Below are positions 7,468-14,488 of a stretch of DNA of 27,192 nt, one piece after another. This DNA comes from Clostridia bacterium. GTDB lineage: Bacteria; Bacillota; DULZ01. Position 1 is the first letter of the stretch. Each line of letters starts with the position of its first letter. The notes beneath the pieces were generated by a model. The model was not told where the DNA came from and ran no database searches. It saw only the letters and a list, made by a program, of their open reading frames with translations. Both the position numbers and the translations under genes were made by a program. Location: the NCBI GenBank assembly GCA_012520135.1, contig JAAYOX010000161.1:1-27192 (forward strand), given 5' to 3'.

Positions 7468-7495
7468 AACAAAAAACCCCGGCAAATGGCCGGGG
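7468..7495 (-). terminator. Rho-independent terminator after pduL
   Basis: A perfect 7-bp stem CCCCGGC/GCCGGGG (arms 7495-7489 and 7483-7477 on the minus strand, 5-nt loop) is followed by TTTTTTGTTT. It starts 10 nt after the pduL stop. Confidence 0.9.
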
Positions 7496-7505
7496 TGTTA
7501 TGTTA

Positions 7506-8114
7506 TTACCCTACTAAACAAAGGGTTTGGTTTTTGTTAATCATGGTTACTTTATCACCGGTATTAAGCCAAGCGCTGTTAGCCTCATCTACATCAACAT
7601 GCATTTCCAAGGCAAAGTTCTTATTCACTCTAACCAAGACATTATTAAATACTAAAGCTCTTTCTCCGTCTACCAACACACTTACTCTATCTTTATCATG
7701 TAAACCGTACATACCGGCTTCAACTGGGGTCATATGGATGTGTCTAGCAGCGATGATCACTCCTGAATTGATGGATACCATTCCTTTTGGACCTACTAAA
7801 ACGCAACCGGAGGTGCCTTCATGGTCTCCCGAATCACGTATCGGTGCTTTCAACCCTAACTTAAAAGCATCGGTTCTAGATATTTCTACTTGTGTTTTCT
7901 TTCGTACCGGTCCTAAAACCCTTACGTTCTCAATAATCCCTTTGGTACCGACTACGGAAACAGTTTCTTTGCTGGCGTACTGCCCGGGTTGCACTAAATC
8001 TTTCCAAATAGTCAATTCATATCCTGGTCCAAACAATTGCTCCAAATGCTCCTGAGACAGGTGCACGTGCCGGTTGGAAACACCGACCGGAATTTCTAAC
8101 ATTCCTGCATCCAT
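7506..8114 (-). CDS. pduL: Phosphate propanoyltransferase (PduL-type phosphotransacylase)
   Basis: The 202-residue protein carries the duplicated PduL fold with its zinc ligands: VSNRHVHLSQEHLEQLFG (His 16 and 18), AARHIHMTPVEAGMYGL in the second repeat, and EMHVDVDEANSAW. PduL enzymes exchange CoA and phosphate on acyl-CoA (propionyl or acetyl), giving acyl-phosphate for substrate-level ATP formation with an acyl kinase. No encapsulation peptide or other microcompartment gene is seen, so it is probably a free cytoplasmic enzyme replacing Pta. The ATG at 8114 has GAGGAGG 6 nt upstream; a later ATG at 8102 is less well placed. The frame is open to 8228 but would read through its own promoter. 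Propionyl-CoA or acetyl-CoA from the two pathways in this window would be logical substrates. Confidence 0.93.
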   Translation of the reverse strand: MDAGMLEIPVGVSNRHVHLSQEHLEQLFGPGYELTIWKDLVQPGQYASKETVSVVGTKGIIENVRVLGPVRKKTQVEISRTDAFKLGLKAPIRDSGDHEGTSGCVLVGPKGMVSINSGVIIAARHIHMTPVEAGMYGLHDKDRVSVLVDGERALVFNNVLVRVNKNFALEMHVDVDEANSAWLNTGDKVTMINKNQTLCLVG

Positions 8115-8160
8115 AGACGCCCTCCTCTCCAACTGCAAACGGCTTAACTTGCATTTACTA

Positions 8161-8192
8161 CCGTTCACCGTGCTATTTATTCCGTTCACTGT
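8161..8192. promoter_or_regulatory. Direct repeats at the pduL promoter (possible operator)
   Basis: Two 11-nt copies, CCGTTCACCGT (8161-8171) and CCGTTCACTGT (8182-8192), differ at one base and start exactly 21 nt apart, two helical turns. They lie just downstream of the pduL -10 box and overlap the expected transcription start, a position typical of repressor sites. No cognate regulator is encoded nearby. Confidence 0.45.
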
Positions 8193-8193
8193 T

Positions 8194-8222
8194 ATTATAC
8201 TACCGAATAATGTGGGACGCAA
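8194..8222 (-). promoter_or_regulatory. Promoter of pduL
   Basis: A perfect TATAAT (8199-8194, minus) is preceded at 17 nt by TTGCGT (8222-8217), which keeps only the TTG of the -35 consensus. The leader would be about 70 nt long and contains the direct repeats. Confidence 0.6.
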
Positions 8223-8290
8223 CCACAATTATAGTAATTTTTATTAATAAGTTCTTACAAAGCTATCTACATATTGCAATAATTGTATGT

Positions 8291-9049
8291 TTATTCTAAA
8301 GAGTGCTCCTTTGACTTTAAATACCTGATATCCTGAACACTGGCTAACCGGTAAACCCGGCAGAGTTGGAGAATTCTGGAGGTGGTTCTCTCCCCTAAGT
8401 AAGTGTCTAATTCCGCTAGACTTAGGTTGGTGGTAATTACAACCGGCAGCTGGTGATTTGCCCGATAATTTAGAATAGAGTAGATTTTGTTCACGGTCCA
8501 GTCCGTATAATTGTGCACTCCCAAATCATCCAGAATTAACAGTTCTACATTTCTGGCCCCGTCCAAAATAGCCATTTCATCTATAGCGCTTGGATTGCTT
8601 CGATCGTAAGTAGCTTTGATTTCGTCCAATAAATCCGGCACTACGCTAAACAGCACTTGTTTTCCTTTAGCTAAGACATGGTTCGCAACAGCACTGGCTA
8701 GAAAAGTTTTGCCGCTACCTACCGGACCGGTGAAAACCAGTCCCGGGCCATGATAATTGCCGGCTACAAATGCTTCGGCAAAGGCTTTGGCCGCTTTAAA
8801 AGCCTTTTGAGCATTTTCATAATAAGTGATAGCGGCCTCTTTATCCAGGGAGTTTGGATAATAGGAAAAAGAAAAACCGGCAAATGAACACTGGCTATGT
8901 AACCGGCCTAAATTGGAGTGCCGAATTAATCCTTCCAAGGCTCTTTGCTTTACGCAACTGCAACGGTGGGCAATCTCATTTTTAATAATAAATCCTCTGT
9001 CTTGGCACAAACTGCACTTAACTTCTCCGTTCTTATTATCTTTTAGCAT
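8291..9049 (-). CDS. dnaC: DnaC/IstB-like ATP-binding helicase loader
   Basis: This 252-residue AAA+ protein has an N-terminal zinc-finger-like Cys set (12, 15, 30, 32), a Walker A GPVGSGKT at about 108-115, a Walker B LLILDDLG ending at Asp 174-175, and a sensor-1 TTNLS stretch. It lacks a transposase partner, so DnaC-like replicative helicase loading is more likely than an IstB role. The ATG at 9049 is preceded by AAGGAA. Its neighbour 108 nt upstream is a DnaD-like primosome gene, a pairing common in Clostridia. The intervening gap contains a copy of a dispersed repeat, yet both genes point the same way. No phage structural genes are present, so I read it as a chromosomal rather than a prophage gene. 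Confidence 0.85.
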   Translation of the reverse strand: MLKDNKNGEVKCSLCQDRGFIIKNEIAHRCSCVKQRALEGLIRHSNLGRLHSQCSFAGFSFSYYPNSLDKEAAITYYENAQKAFKAAKAFAEAFVAGNYHGPGLVFTGPVGSGKTFLASAVANHVLAKGKQVLFSVVPDLLDEIKATYDRSNPSAIDEMAILDGARNVELLILDDLGVHNYTDWTVNKIYSILNYRANHQLPVVITTNLSLAELDTYLGERTTSRILQLCRVYRLASVQDIRYLKSKEHSLE

Positions 9050-9098
9050 TTTATCTACTTCCTTTAATTCATGTATATATCTCAGACTGTCGACAAAA

Positions 9099-9137
9099 GG
9101 CTAAGCGGTGTTAGTCAGTGGGCTGAATAGGAAAATG
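9099..9137 (-). repeat. Dispersed repeat, partial copy C (right end only)
   Basis: Read on the minus strand, the last 30 columns (ATTCAGCCC through ACACCGCTTAGCC) match the right end of the 11069-11225 element at 25 of 30 positions. The hairpin stem of the other copies is deleted: four bases are missing and the arm is lost. It lies between dnaD and dnaC. Confidence 0.6.
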
Positions 9138-9157
9138 TGGTTTAGGTGTATACATTA

Positions 9158-9925
9158 TTACATGTATACATCTTTATATTTATCAATCTTTTTCTTGATC
9201 TCTTCTTCTTTCCGTTCCAGGCTTTTGCCTTTGGATGTTCCTTTTTTGGCTTGCTGTCGAGCTTGGAATTGTAATTCGTACTGCTCTACTTCTGCCAGTG
9301 AGGATATATTATGCTTGGACCAATCTAATAGAATGGAATCGATGTATTTCAAATTTTTAACACCTCTGATACTGGCTTTCCGCAATGCTTCCAGTACTAA
9401 TTCAGGGGAATACTTATCTTTATAGCACCATTCCAGGATTTGATTACTTTCAAAGGGAGATAGTAGCCGGCCAAACTCCTCTTCAAAGGCTTGAAACAGG
9501 CTTTGAGCCACTTCAGCAGAAAGCTGAAGACCGGATTTTTTTTCGCTTTCCAGCTGTTGTGCCTTTAATAGCGCCCAATGCTCCATCAACTGGTCAAACA
9601 GGCCTGCAAAAGAAAAGCGATCCGTCCACCGCTGATTGTTAGGATCATAAATATGCTCAACGGTTAAGACTTTCTTTTCAATCATTCCTGCCAGTAATTC
9701 TTGTATTTCATCACTGCTGATGGTCATGTAGGAAGATAGCTCTTTAGGGGTAGGGTAGCTTTTTCTCTCTTCCTGCTCAAAACGCCATAAATGGATTAGC
9801 AACAGCAATTCAGTCTCATTAAGTCCCATTTTTTTATAACTGCTAAGAAGCAGATTAGGAAGGGTAACGGCCCCATTAACCATGAGCTCTGAAGTAAATT
9901 TTACATAAAGACTGTAGTCTGTCAT
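9158..9925 (-). CDS. dnaD: DnaD-domain primosome protein
   Basis: The 255-residue protein has an N-terminal winged-helix-like region (about 1-110, with SSYKKMGLNETELLLLIHLWRFEQE and PTPKELSSYMTISSDEIQELL) and a C-terminal DnaD/DnaB_2 domain (about 135-220) ending in the YxxxILxxW motif seen in KYIDSILLDWSKHNI. A basic, Lys-rich tail follows. DnaD proteins remodel DNA and recruit helicase loader during replication initiation and restart. The ATG at 9925 has GGAGG 7 nt upstream. It probably forms an operon with the downstream dnaC-like loader gene, which fits a helicase-loading pair. Confidence 0.88.
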   Translation of the reverse strand: MTDYSLYVKFTSELMVNGAVTLPNLLLSSYKKMGLNETELLLLIHLWRFEQEERKSYPTPKELSSYMTISSDEIQELLAGMIEKKVLTVEHIYDPNNQRWTDRFSFAGLFDQLMEHWALLKAQQLESEKKSGLQLSAEVAQSLFQAFEEEFGRLLSPFESNQILEWCYKDKYSPELVLEALRKASIRGVKNLKYIDSILLDWSKHNISSLAEVEQYELQFQARQQAKKGTSKGKSLERKEEEIKKKIDKYKDVYM

Positions 9926-9953
9926 GCCTCACCCTCCGTTATTGTTTTAGTCC

Positions 9954-9962
9954 ATTGTAACA
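9954..9962 (-). promoter_or_regulatory. Possible extended -10 promoter of dnaD
   Basis: The minus strand shows TGTTACAAT (9962-9954), a TGn-TACAAT extended -10 element about 30 nt before the dnaD ATG. No good -35 box lies 16-18 nt upstream. Confidence 0.35.
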
Positions 9963-10173
9963 TTTTTCTCCATGGTCTGCACATTATTTCCTTCAAGTTG
10001 ATCCATCATCTTGTCCCGGAAAAAATTTGGGCAATACTATAGCCAAGTGGATAGGTAAACAATGATGTACCAAAAGTAATTATCTCTAGTTAGCTTTAAT
10101 TACTCCAAATAGTTCCATTTTGTATTATAATTAAGAAAGAAATAAAAAAGGCAATTTGCTGGAGGTTTAGTTG

Positions 10174-11028
10174 ATGCGAATTATAGCTCTCGTGGGTCCC
10201 AGCGGAACGGGCAAGAGCCATCGGGCATTGTTGGTGGCCCATGAATACGGCGCGGAAGTTCTGATTGATGATGGGTTGCTGATTAGAGATCATAATATTT
10301 TAGCAGGAATTTCCGCCAAGAAACAAACAACAGCCATTGGGGCCATTAAGACAGCCCTTTTTACCGACCCTGAACATGCCAAACAGGTCAAGGAGGAACT
10401 GGAAAGAATTGCTCCTCGTTGTATATTGGTATTGGGAACATCTAAAGAAATGGTTGATAGAATTACAGTCAGGCTGGGTTTAAGCCAACCTGAAAAATAT
10501 TTGAATATAGAAGATGTGGCAACACCTGCTGAAATTAATAAAGCTAAAAAAGTTCGGCACTATTTTGGCAAGCATGTAATTCCCGCTCCCACTGTGGCAG
10601 TAAAACCAAGACTGTCAGGGGTGTTGACTGATCCCCTTCATGTCCGGTTTCCTAAAAAGCATCAGTCTGGGCCTACCAGCCAACTTTGGGTTAGCCAGAC
10701 AGTTGTTCGCCCTACTTTTAACTATTTCGGCAAGTTTTATATTACTAACGTTGCCATCCAGGAGATCATCAGAGGAGCTGTCATCGATTTTAAGGAGATC
10801 ATTAAAGTACAACATATCCTCATCCAAGATGTGACGCAAGGTACTGTTATTAACTTGGATTTAACGGTACTTTACGGTAAACCCCTCCCCTCCCTATTGA
10901 AGGCAGCTCAGGTCAGAATTAAGGAAGTTCTGGAACATATGACTGCTTTACATATTTGTGAGGTAAACCTTTATGTTATGAAACTGGTAGTGCCGGACTC
11001 CATGTTCAGAGAGCAGTCCCTTGGATAA
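10174..11028 (+). CDS. P-loop NTPase fused to an Asp23/Gls24 (YloU-like) domain
   Basis: The 284-residue protein begins MRIIALVGPSGTGKSHRALL, with Walker A G8-S15, and a hydrophobic ILVLGTS strand near residue 90. The C-terminal about 100 residues match the Asp23/Gls24 envelope-stress family: YFGKFYITNVAIQEIIRGA, then alternating beta-strands, YGKPLPSLLKAAQVRIKEVLEHM and a final EVNLYVMKLV. Between them is a basic linker region (about 140-185). I know no assigned function for this architecture; a nucleotide-controlled scaffolding or envelope role is only a guess. ATG at 10174 is 8 nt from GGAGG and is preferred to the adjacent TTG at 10171. It is the only protein gene on the plus strand and is divergent from dnaD. 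Confidence 0.8.
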   Translation: MRIIALVGPSGTGKSHRALLVAHEYGAEVLIDDGLLIRDHNILAGISAKKQTTAIGAIKTALFTDPEHAKQVKEELERIAPRCILVLGTSKEMVDRITVRLGLSQPEKYLNIEDVATPAEINKAKKVRHYFGKHVIPAPTVAVKPRLSGVLTDPLHVRFPKKHQSGPTSQLWVSQTVVRPTFNYFGKFYITNVAIQEIIRGAVIDFKEIIKVQHILIQDVTQGTVINLDLTVLYGKPLPSLLKAAQVRIKEVLEHMTALHICEVNLYVMKLVVPDSMFREQSLG

Positions 11029-11043
11029 ACAAAGGGCTGCTCT
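11010..11043 (+). other. Stem-loop over the 3' end of the P-loop/Asp23 gene
   Basis: AGAGCAGTCCCTT (11010-11022) pairs with AAGGGCTGCTCT (11032-11043) as a 12-bp stem with one bulged base; the loop contains the TAA stop. No T-tract follows, so it may be a weak or factor-dependent terminator or a 3' stabilising hairpin. Confidence 0.5.
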
Positions 11044-11068
11044 TGCATGTCAACAAACTATATTTTCC

Positions 11069-11225
11069 AATCGGTGTTAATCGCGGGCAGCGGAGGAGCC
11101 CGGTTTGGGGATGAGCTCAGTCGTCTCGGATGCCTCCGAAGGCGCACCCTGCGGGTGCTTTATCCCTCAGGTCCCTTCGCTCTCTTGATTTTGGCTGCAA
11201 TTCAGCCCTTTGATTAACACCGATT
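11069..11225 (+). repeat. Structured repeat element bounded by 14-bp inverted repeats (copy A)
   Basis: This 157-bp stretch has perfect 14-bp terminal inverted repeats (AATCGGTGTTAATC at 11069-11082 and GATTAACACCGATT at 11212-11225). Inside are four local hairpins: CGGGC/GCCCG (11084-11102), TCGGA/TCCGA with a TGCC loop (11126-11139), GCACCC/GGGTGC with a 3-nt loop (11144-11158) and GGCTG/CAGCC (11193-11207). No ORF is apparent. The right end recurs at 9099-9137 and 15555-15597. It fits a small non-autonomous mobile element (MITE-like) or a structured RNA. The strand is arbitrary. It fills most of the gap between two converging genes; the rest of 11029-11304 holds only a weak AAGCA/TGCTT hairpin at 11261-11276. 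Confidence 0.6.
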
Positions 11226-11304
11226 AGCTCTTGGTCCACGGATTGAGCAGTCCTCCAGGTAAGCAAAAAACTGCTTTTCCTTATTGTTATTAGGAATTAG
11301 CCTG

Positions 11305-12885
11305 TTAACTTTCTTTGAGTAAGTTCTCCATACTGGTCAGGAGATTATAGATATCATAGCCTTTTTGCTGGTCTGTTTCCGTCTCGATTAACCGGTTCAT
11401 TGTATCGGTTATGCGTTGGGCTATGGCATAAAGTTTTTCTTTCGTAATAGTAGACTGAACATCTATTTCCGTTTTTAAGTGGGATAGCAGTTCATGTTCT
11501 TCTAAATATTTAGGCACCACCGCATCAATATTTAATTGTTCTTGTAGCCTTTGAGCCAGGGCAAGAGAGGATTTCGGCTCTCCATGGGTTACAAAGATTT
11601 TTTTGGGTGGATTTTTGAAATGAGAGACCCAATCCAGTATTTCCGCCTGATCTGCATGGGCTGAGAAACCCTCTAGATTAACGATTTGAGCTCTTACCTG
11701 TATTTCTTCTCCGTGTATTCTAACCCGTTTTTCACCTTCTATCAACCGCCTACCCAAGGTGCCTGCTGCTTGGTAGCCAATGAATACCACTGTAGACTCG
11801 GGTTTCCACAAATTATGTTTCAAATGGTGTTTGATGCGCCCGGCATCGGCCATACCGCTGGCAGAAATAATGATTGCTCCCCCATTGATTTTGTTAAGAG
11901 CCATAGATTCTTCCGGAGTGCGGCTGAATTGTAAGCCAGGCAAGAGCAGTGGACACGAGCTTTGGGAAGACTTTCGTAATTCTTTGTAGTCTTCATCAAG
12001 CAGGTGCTGGTGACGACAGAAAATTTCAGTAGCTCTGATCGCTAATGGACTGTCAATATAAATATTTTCTCCGGTAATTTTTCCCTCTTGAATGAGAAGG
12101 TGCAAATTGTATAATAAATCCTGGGTTCTTTCAATAGCAAAAGCAGGAATAATGACATTGCCGCCTCGCCTAAAAGTATCCTGGATAACTTGAGCCAAAG
12201 CTTCCCTACGGTTGCCTGGTGCTTTGTGGAGCCGGTCCCCGTAAGTAGATTCTACTATTAAGTAATGGGCATGATCGATGATGCTTGGGTCATTAGCCAA
12301 TGGGCGATCCTGAGCGCCTAAATCTCCGGAAAAAACAATTTTACAGGTCCTACCATCGGGGCAATCAATCCATATTTCCACAATAGAGGAGCCCAAAATA
12401 TGACCTGCATCCCGGAAACGAACGGTTATGTTTGGGTAGACTTCCCAGAATTCATCGTAATGGACACCCTGAAAGTGTTTTAAACAATCTTGGGCATCTT
12501 GGGCTGTATAAATGGGCTCCAATAGGGGCGAGCCGGAACGCCGGTTTTTTCTGTTTTTGCGCTCCACTTCCATTTCTTGAATATAACCGCTATCCGGTAG
12601 AACTGCGGTACATAATTCGGCAGTGGCTGTCGTGGTAAATACCGGTCCGGCAAAACCATGCTTATAAAGTTTAGGCACTAAACCGGCGTGATCAATATGG
12701 GCATGGGTTAAGATCAAGAAATCGATCTCTGCAGGGTTAAAAGGGAAATCCCCGTAATTTCGCTCTTTGATCGTTTTCGAACCTTGGAATAAGCCACAAT
12801 CCACCAGGAATTTTGAAGTACCGGTGTCGATCATGTAGCAGGAACCGGTAACAATTTCTGCGGCACCAAAAAAAGTTATTTTCAA
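11305..12885 (-). CDS. Beta-CASP metallo-beta-lactamase RNA-processing nuclease
   Basis: The 526-residue protein starts KITFFGAAEIVTGSCYMI and has the metallo-beta-lactamase HxHxDH motif (THAHIDHAG, about 61-66), a later DAGHILGSS segment and FSGDLGAQDRPL. The beta-CASP insert shows IIPAFAIERTQDLLYNL, ISASGMADAGRIKHHL and EGFSAHADQAEILDW. These define the RNase J/CPSF73-like exonuclease/endonuclease superfamily; the EIVTGSCY start is that of the YSH1-type subgroup. It probably processes or degrades RNA in the cytoplasm. A C-terminal helical tail (about 460-526) is extra. The start is a TTG at 12885, 9 nt after GGGGAGGG; the ORF extends to 12909, but upstream residues contain that ribosome binding site. 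It may be cotranscribed with the aminotransferase gene 63 nt upstream. Confidence 0.9.
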   Translation of the reverse strand: MKITFFGAAEIVTGSCYMIDTGTSKFLVDCGLFQGSKTIKERNYGDFPFNPAEIDFLILTHAHIDHAGLVPKLYKHGFAGPVFTTTATAELCTAVLPDSGYIQEMEVERKNRKNRRSGSPLLEPIYTAQDAQDCLKHFQGVHYDEFWEVYPNITVRFRDAGHILGSSIVEIWIDCPDGRTCKIVFSGDLGAQDRPLANDPSIIDHAHYLIVESTYGDRLHKAPGNRREALAQVIQDTFRRGGNVIIPAFAIERTQDLLYNLHLLIQEGKITGENIYIDSPLAIRATEIFCRHQHLLDEDYKELRKSSQSSCPLLLPGLQFSRTPEESMALNKINGGAIIISASGMADAGRIKHHLKHNLWKPESTVVFIGYQAAGTLGRRLIEGEKRVRIHGEEIQVRAQIVNLEGFSAHADQAEILDWVSHFKNPPKKIFVTHGEPKSSLALAQRLQEQLNIDAVVPKYLEEHELLSHLKTEIDVQSTITKEKLYAIAQRITDTMNRLIETETDQQKGYDIYNLLTSMENLLKES

Positions 12886-12948
12886 ATAAAATCCCTCCCC
12901 ACTGTACAAAATTGCTTTACTAGTTCGTGGAGAGGGATCACTTATCCT

Positions 12949-14139
12949 CTAATTAGCCATTGTTTTTAGCTGGTGCCTTCTAATAAAACGTTCCATCCTG
13001 TTCATAGCTTCTTTCAGATTGTCAAAGGAATTAGCATAGGAGATACGGATATGCCCCTTGCCGGAAGCACCGAAAGCCTCACCGGGTACTACCGCTACCC
13101 TTTCTTCTTCCAACAACATTTCGGCAAATGCTTCCGAACTAAAGCCGGTATTAGCTATAGAGGGGAAAATGTAGAAAGCCCCTTTCGGTTCAAAACATTC
13201 CAGTCCCATGTCCAGTAGTCTGGAGTAAACAAACTGTCGCCTGAAATTATATTGCTGCACCATGTTTTCTACCTCACGGGCCCCGTTGCGTAACCCTTCT
13301 AAAGCAGCTTGTTGGGCCATGATGGGAGCACATAAAATAGTATATTGATGTATTTTAGTCATAGCACCTAATATCTGAGCAGGAGCGGCAGCATACCCTA
13401 TCCGCCAGCCGGTCATAGCAAAAGCTTTGGAAAAACCGCTGACCAAAATGGTATGTTCTCTCATGTCCGGCAGTTCAATGATACTGGTGTGTTTCTGGCC
13501 ATAAGTCATCTCGGAGTAGATCTCGTCAGATAGCACCAAAATGTTGTGTTTAGCAATAATTTCAGCAATTGGTTGTAATTCTTCTCTGGTCATGATAGCC
13601 CCGGTAGGGTTATTGGGGTAGGCCATGATCAGAAGTTTGGTTTTGGAAGTAATGGCAGCTTCCAATTCTTCCGGCATAAGCTTAAAATCGTTTTCAGCCT
13701 TTGTTCTGATAAAAACAGGTTTTCCTCCTGCCAGAATAGTGCACGGCGTATAGGAGACATAAGCCGGTTCCACAATAATTACCTCATCACCAGGGCAAAT
13801 TAAAGCTCTTAGAGCTAAGTCTACTGCTTCGCTGGCACCGATGGTCACCAATATCTCCTCTTCGGGATCGTAATGAATCCCATGTTGAGCAAAAAGAGTT
13901 TTGGAAAGTTCTTCTCTCAACTCCGGGGTTCCCTTGTTGGAAGTATAGCTGGTCTCTCCACGATGCAATGCTTCGATGGAAGCAATCCGCATGGACAACG
14001 GAGTAGAAAAGTCAGGTTCTCCAACACCTAACGAAATAACATCCGGGCAACCGGCGATTAAATCAAAAAACTTACGAATACCTGAAGGAGGTAAAGATTT
14101 TACCACCGGAGAAATCATCTGTTCAATGTTAAGCGCCAT
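12949..14139 (-). CDS. PLP-dependent class I/II aminotransferase
   Basis: The 396-residue fold-type I aminotransferase shows SLGVGEPDFSTP near 36-47, YTSNKGTPELREEL (65-78), the AYPNNPTGA substrate-carboxylate motif (173-181), LSDEIYSEMTY with Asp205 and Tyr208, and the PLP-binding SGFSKAFAMTGWRIGY with Lys238. A C-terminal HIRISYANS supplies the carboxylate-binding Arg. The enzyme transfers an amino group between an amino acid and a keto acid; aspartate, alanine or aromatic aminotransferase cannot be separated by motif alone. A T-box riboswitch controls it, so it belongs to amino acid supply. The ATG at 14139 follows AGGTGG; the frame is open to 14307, but that part encodes the T-box. Confidence 0.9.
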   Translation of the reverse strand: MALNIEQMISPVVKSLPPSGIRKFFDLIAGCPDVISLGVGEPDFSTPLSMRIASIEALHRGETSYTSNKGTPELREELSKTLFAQHGIHYDPEEEILVTIGASEAVDLALRALICPGDEVIIVEPAYVSYTPCTILAGGKPVFIRTKAENDFKLMPEELEAAITSKTKLLIMAYPNNPTGAIMTREELQPIAEIIAKHNILVLSDEIYSEMTYGQKHTSIIELPDMREHTILVSGFSKAFAMTGWRIGYAAAPAQILGAMTKIHQYTILCAPIMAQQAALEGLRNGAREVENMVQQYNFRRQFVYSRLLDMGLECFEPKGAFYIFPSIANTGFSSEAFAEMLLEEERVAVVPGEAFGASGKGHIRISYANSFDNLKEAMNRMERFIRRHQLKTMAN

Positions 14140-14184
14140 TTTATCCACCTGCCTAAAATTTTCCTGAAAACCTAAAAAGAATAA

Positions 14185-14218
14185 CAAAAAACCTCTCATC
14201 CGAAAGGGACGAGAGGTT
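14185..14218 (-). terminator. T-box regulated terminator
   Basis: An 8-bp GC/AT stem (AACCTCTC/GAGAGGTT), extended by a GTCC/GGAT pairing around a CTTTC loop, is followed by TTTTT on the minus strand. It competes with the antiterminator formed by the T-box core just upstream. Confidence 0.9.
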
Positions 14219-14446
14219 ACCCGCGGTACCACCCTTATTGGTATAAACCCAAACTTAACCCGAGAGCTAATCTGCTCCCAGACATCTCTAACGGGACTAA
14301 CCGGCACAGCTTACTGTAATTTCAGCCTGCAACTTAGGGGTGGCGTTCACTGGGTCCCACATGCTGACTTCTCACCAAATGCCAGCTCTCTGAATGTCGT
14401 AACCAGCTACTCTTCCCCTGCATTGTCTTTAACCTCGAATCAACTT
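14185..14446 (-). promoter_or_regulatory. T-box riboswitch upstream of the aminotransferase gene
   Basis: On the minus strand the leader contains the T-box core AGGGTGGTACCGCGG (14235-14221), which is the antiterminator and tRNA acceptor-binding sequence. A strong terminator follows: AACCTCTC/GAGAGGTT (14218-14190) with a T-run to 14186. Upstream, a Stem I-like region has an AGTA bulge and a CTGG/CCAG stem, with GGGG/CCCC at its base. Uncharged tRNA would favour antitermination. The presumed specifier loop reads GTGAAC-GCC-A (14350-14341): GCC would specify alanine, although a CGC (Arg) register is not excluded. Leader length from the promoter to the terminator is about 260 nt, usual for T-boxes. 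Confidence 0.92.
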
Positions 14447-14452
14447 ACAGCA

Positions 14453-14481
14453 ATTATACCAATTATAGAGTACCGTGTCAA
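14453..14481 (-). promoter_or_regulatory. Perfect consensus promoter of the T-box/aminotransferase unit
   Basis: Minus-strand TTGACA (14481-14476) and TATAAT (14458-14453), both perfect, are separated by 17 nt. Transcription would start near 14446. The -35 box lies only 7 nt from the stop codon of the upstream acidic-protein gene. Confidence 0.92.
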
Positions 14482-14488
14482 ATGTTTT

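Noticed and set aside
7336..8055. A 239-residue plus-strand ORF opposite pduL and the Cys-rich gene
   Set aside because: It spans two well-supported minus-strand genes and a terminator, has no ribosome binding site, and its composition is typical of an antisense shadow.
9947..10009. A 20-residue minus-strand ORF upstream of dnaD
   Set aside because: The putative start has no good ribosome binding site and the frame is short; the neighbouring frame is a 27-codon open stretch without a start. Chance is likely.
12920..12955. An AGAGGAT/ATCCCTCT hairpin just after the aminotransferase gene
   Set aside because: The stem is imperfect and no T-run follows, so it is not called as a terminator.
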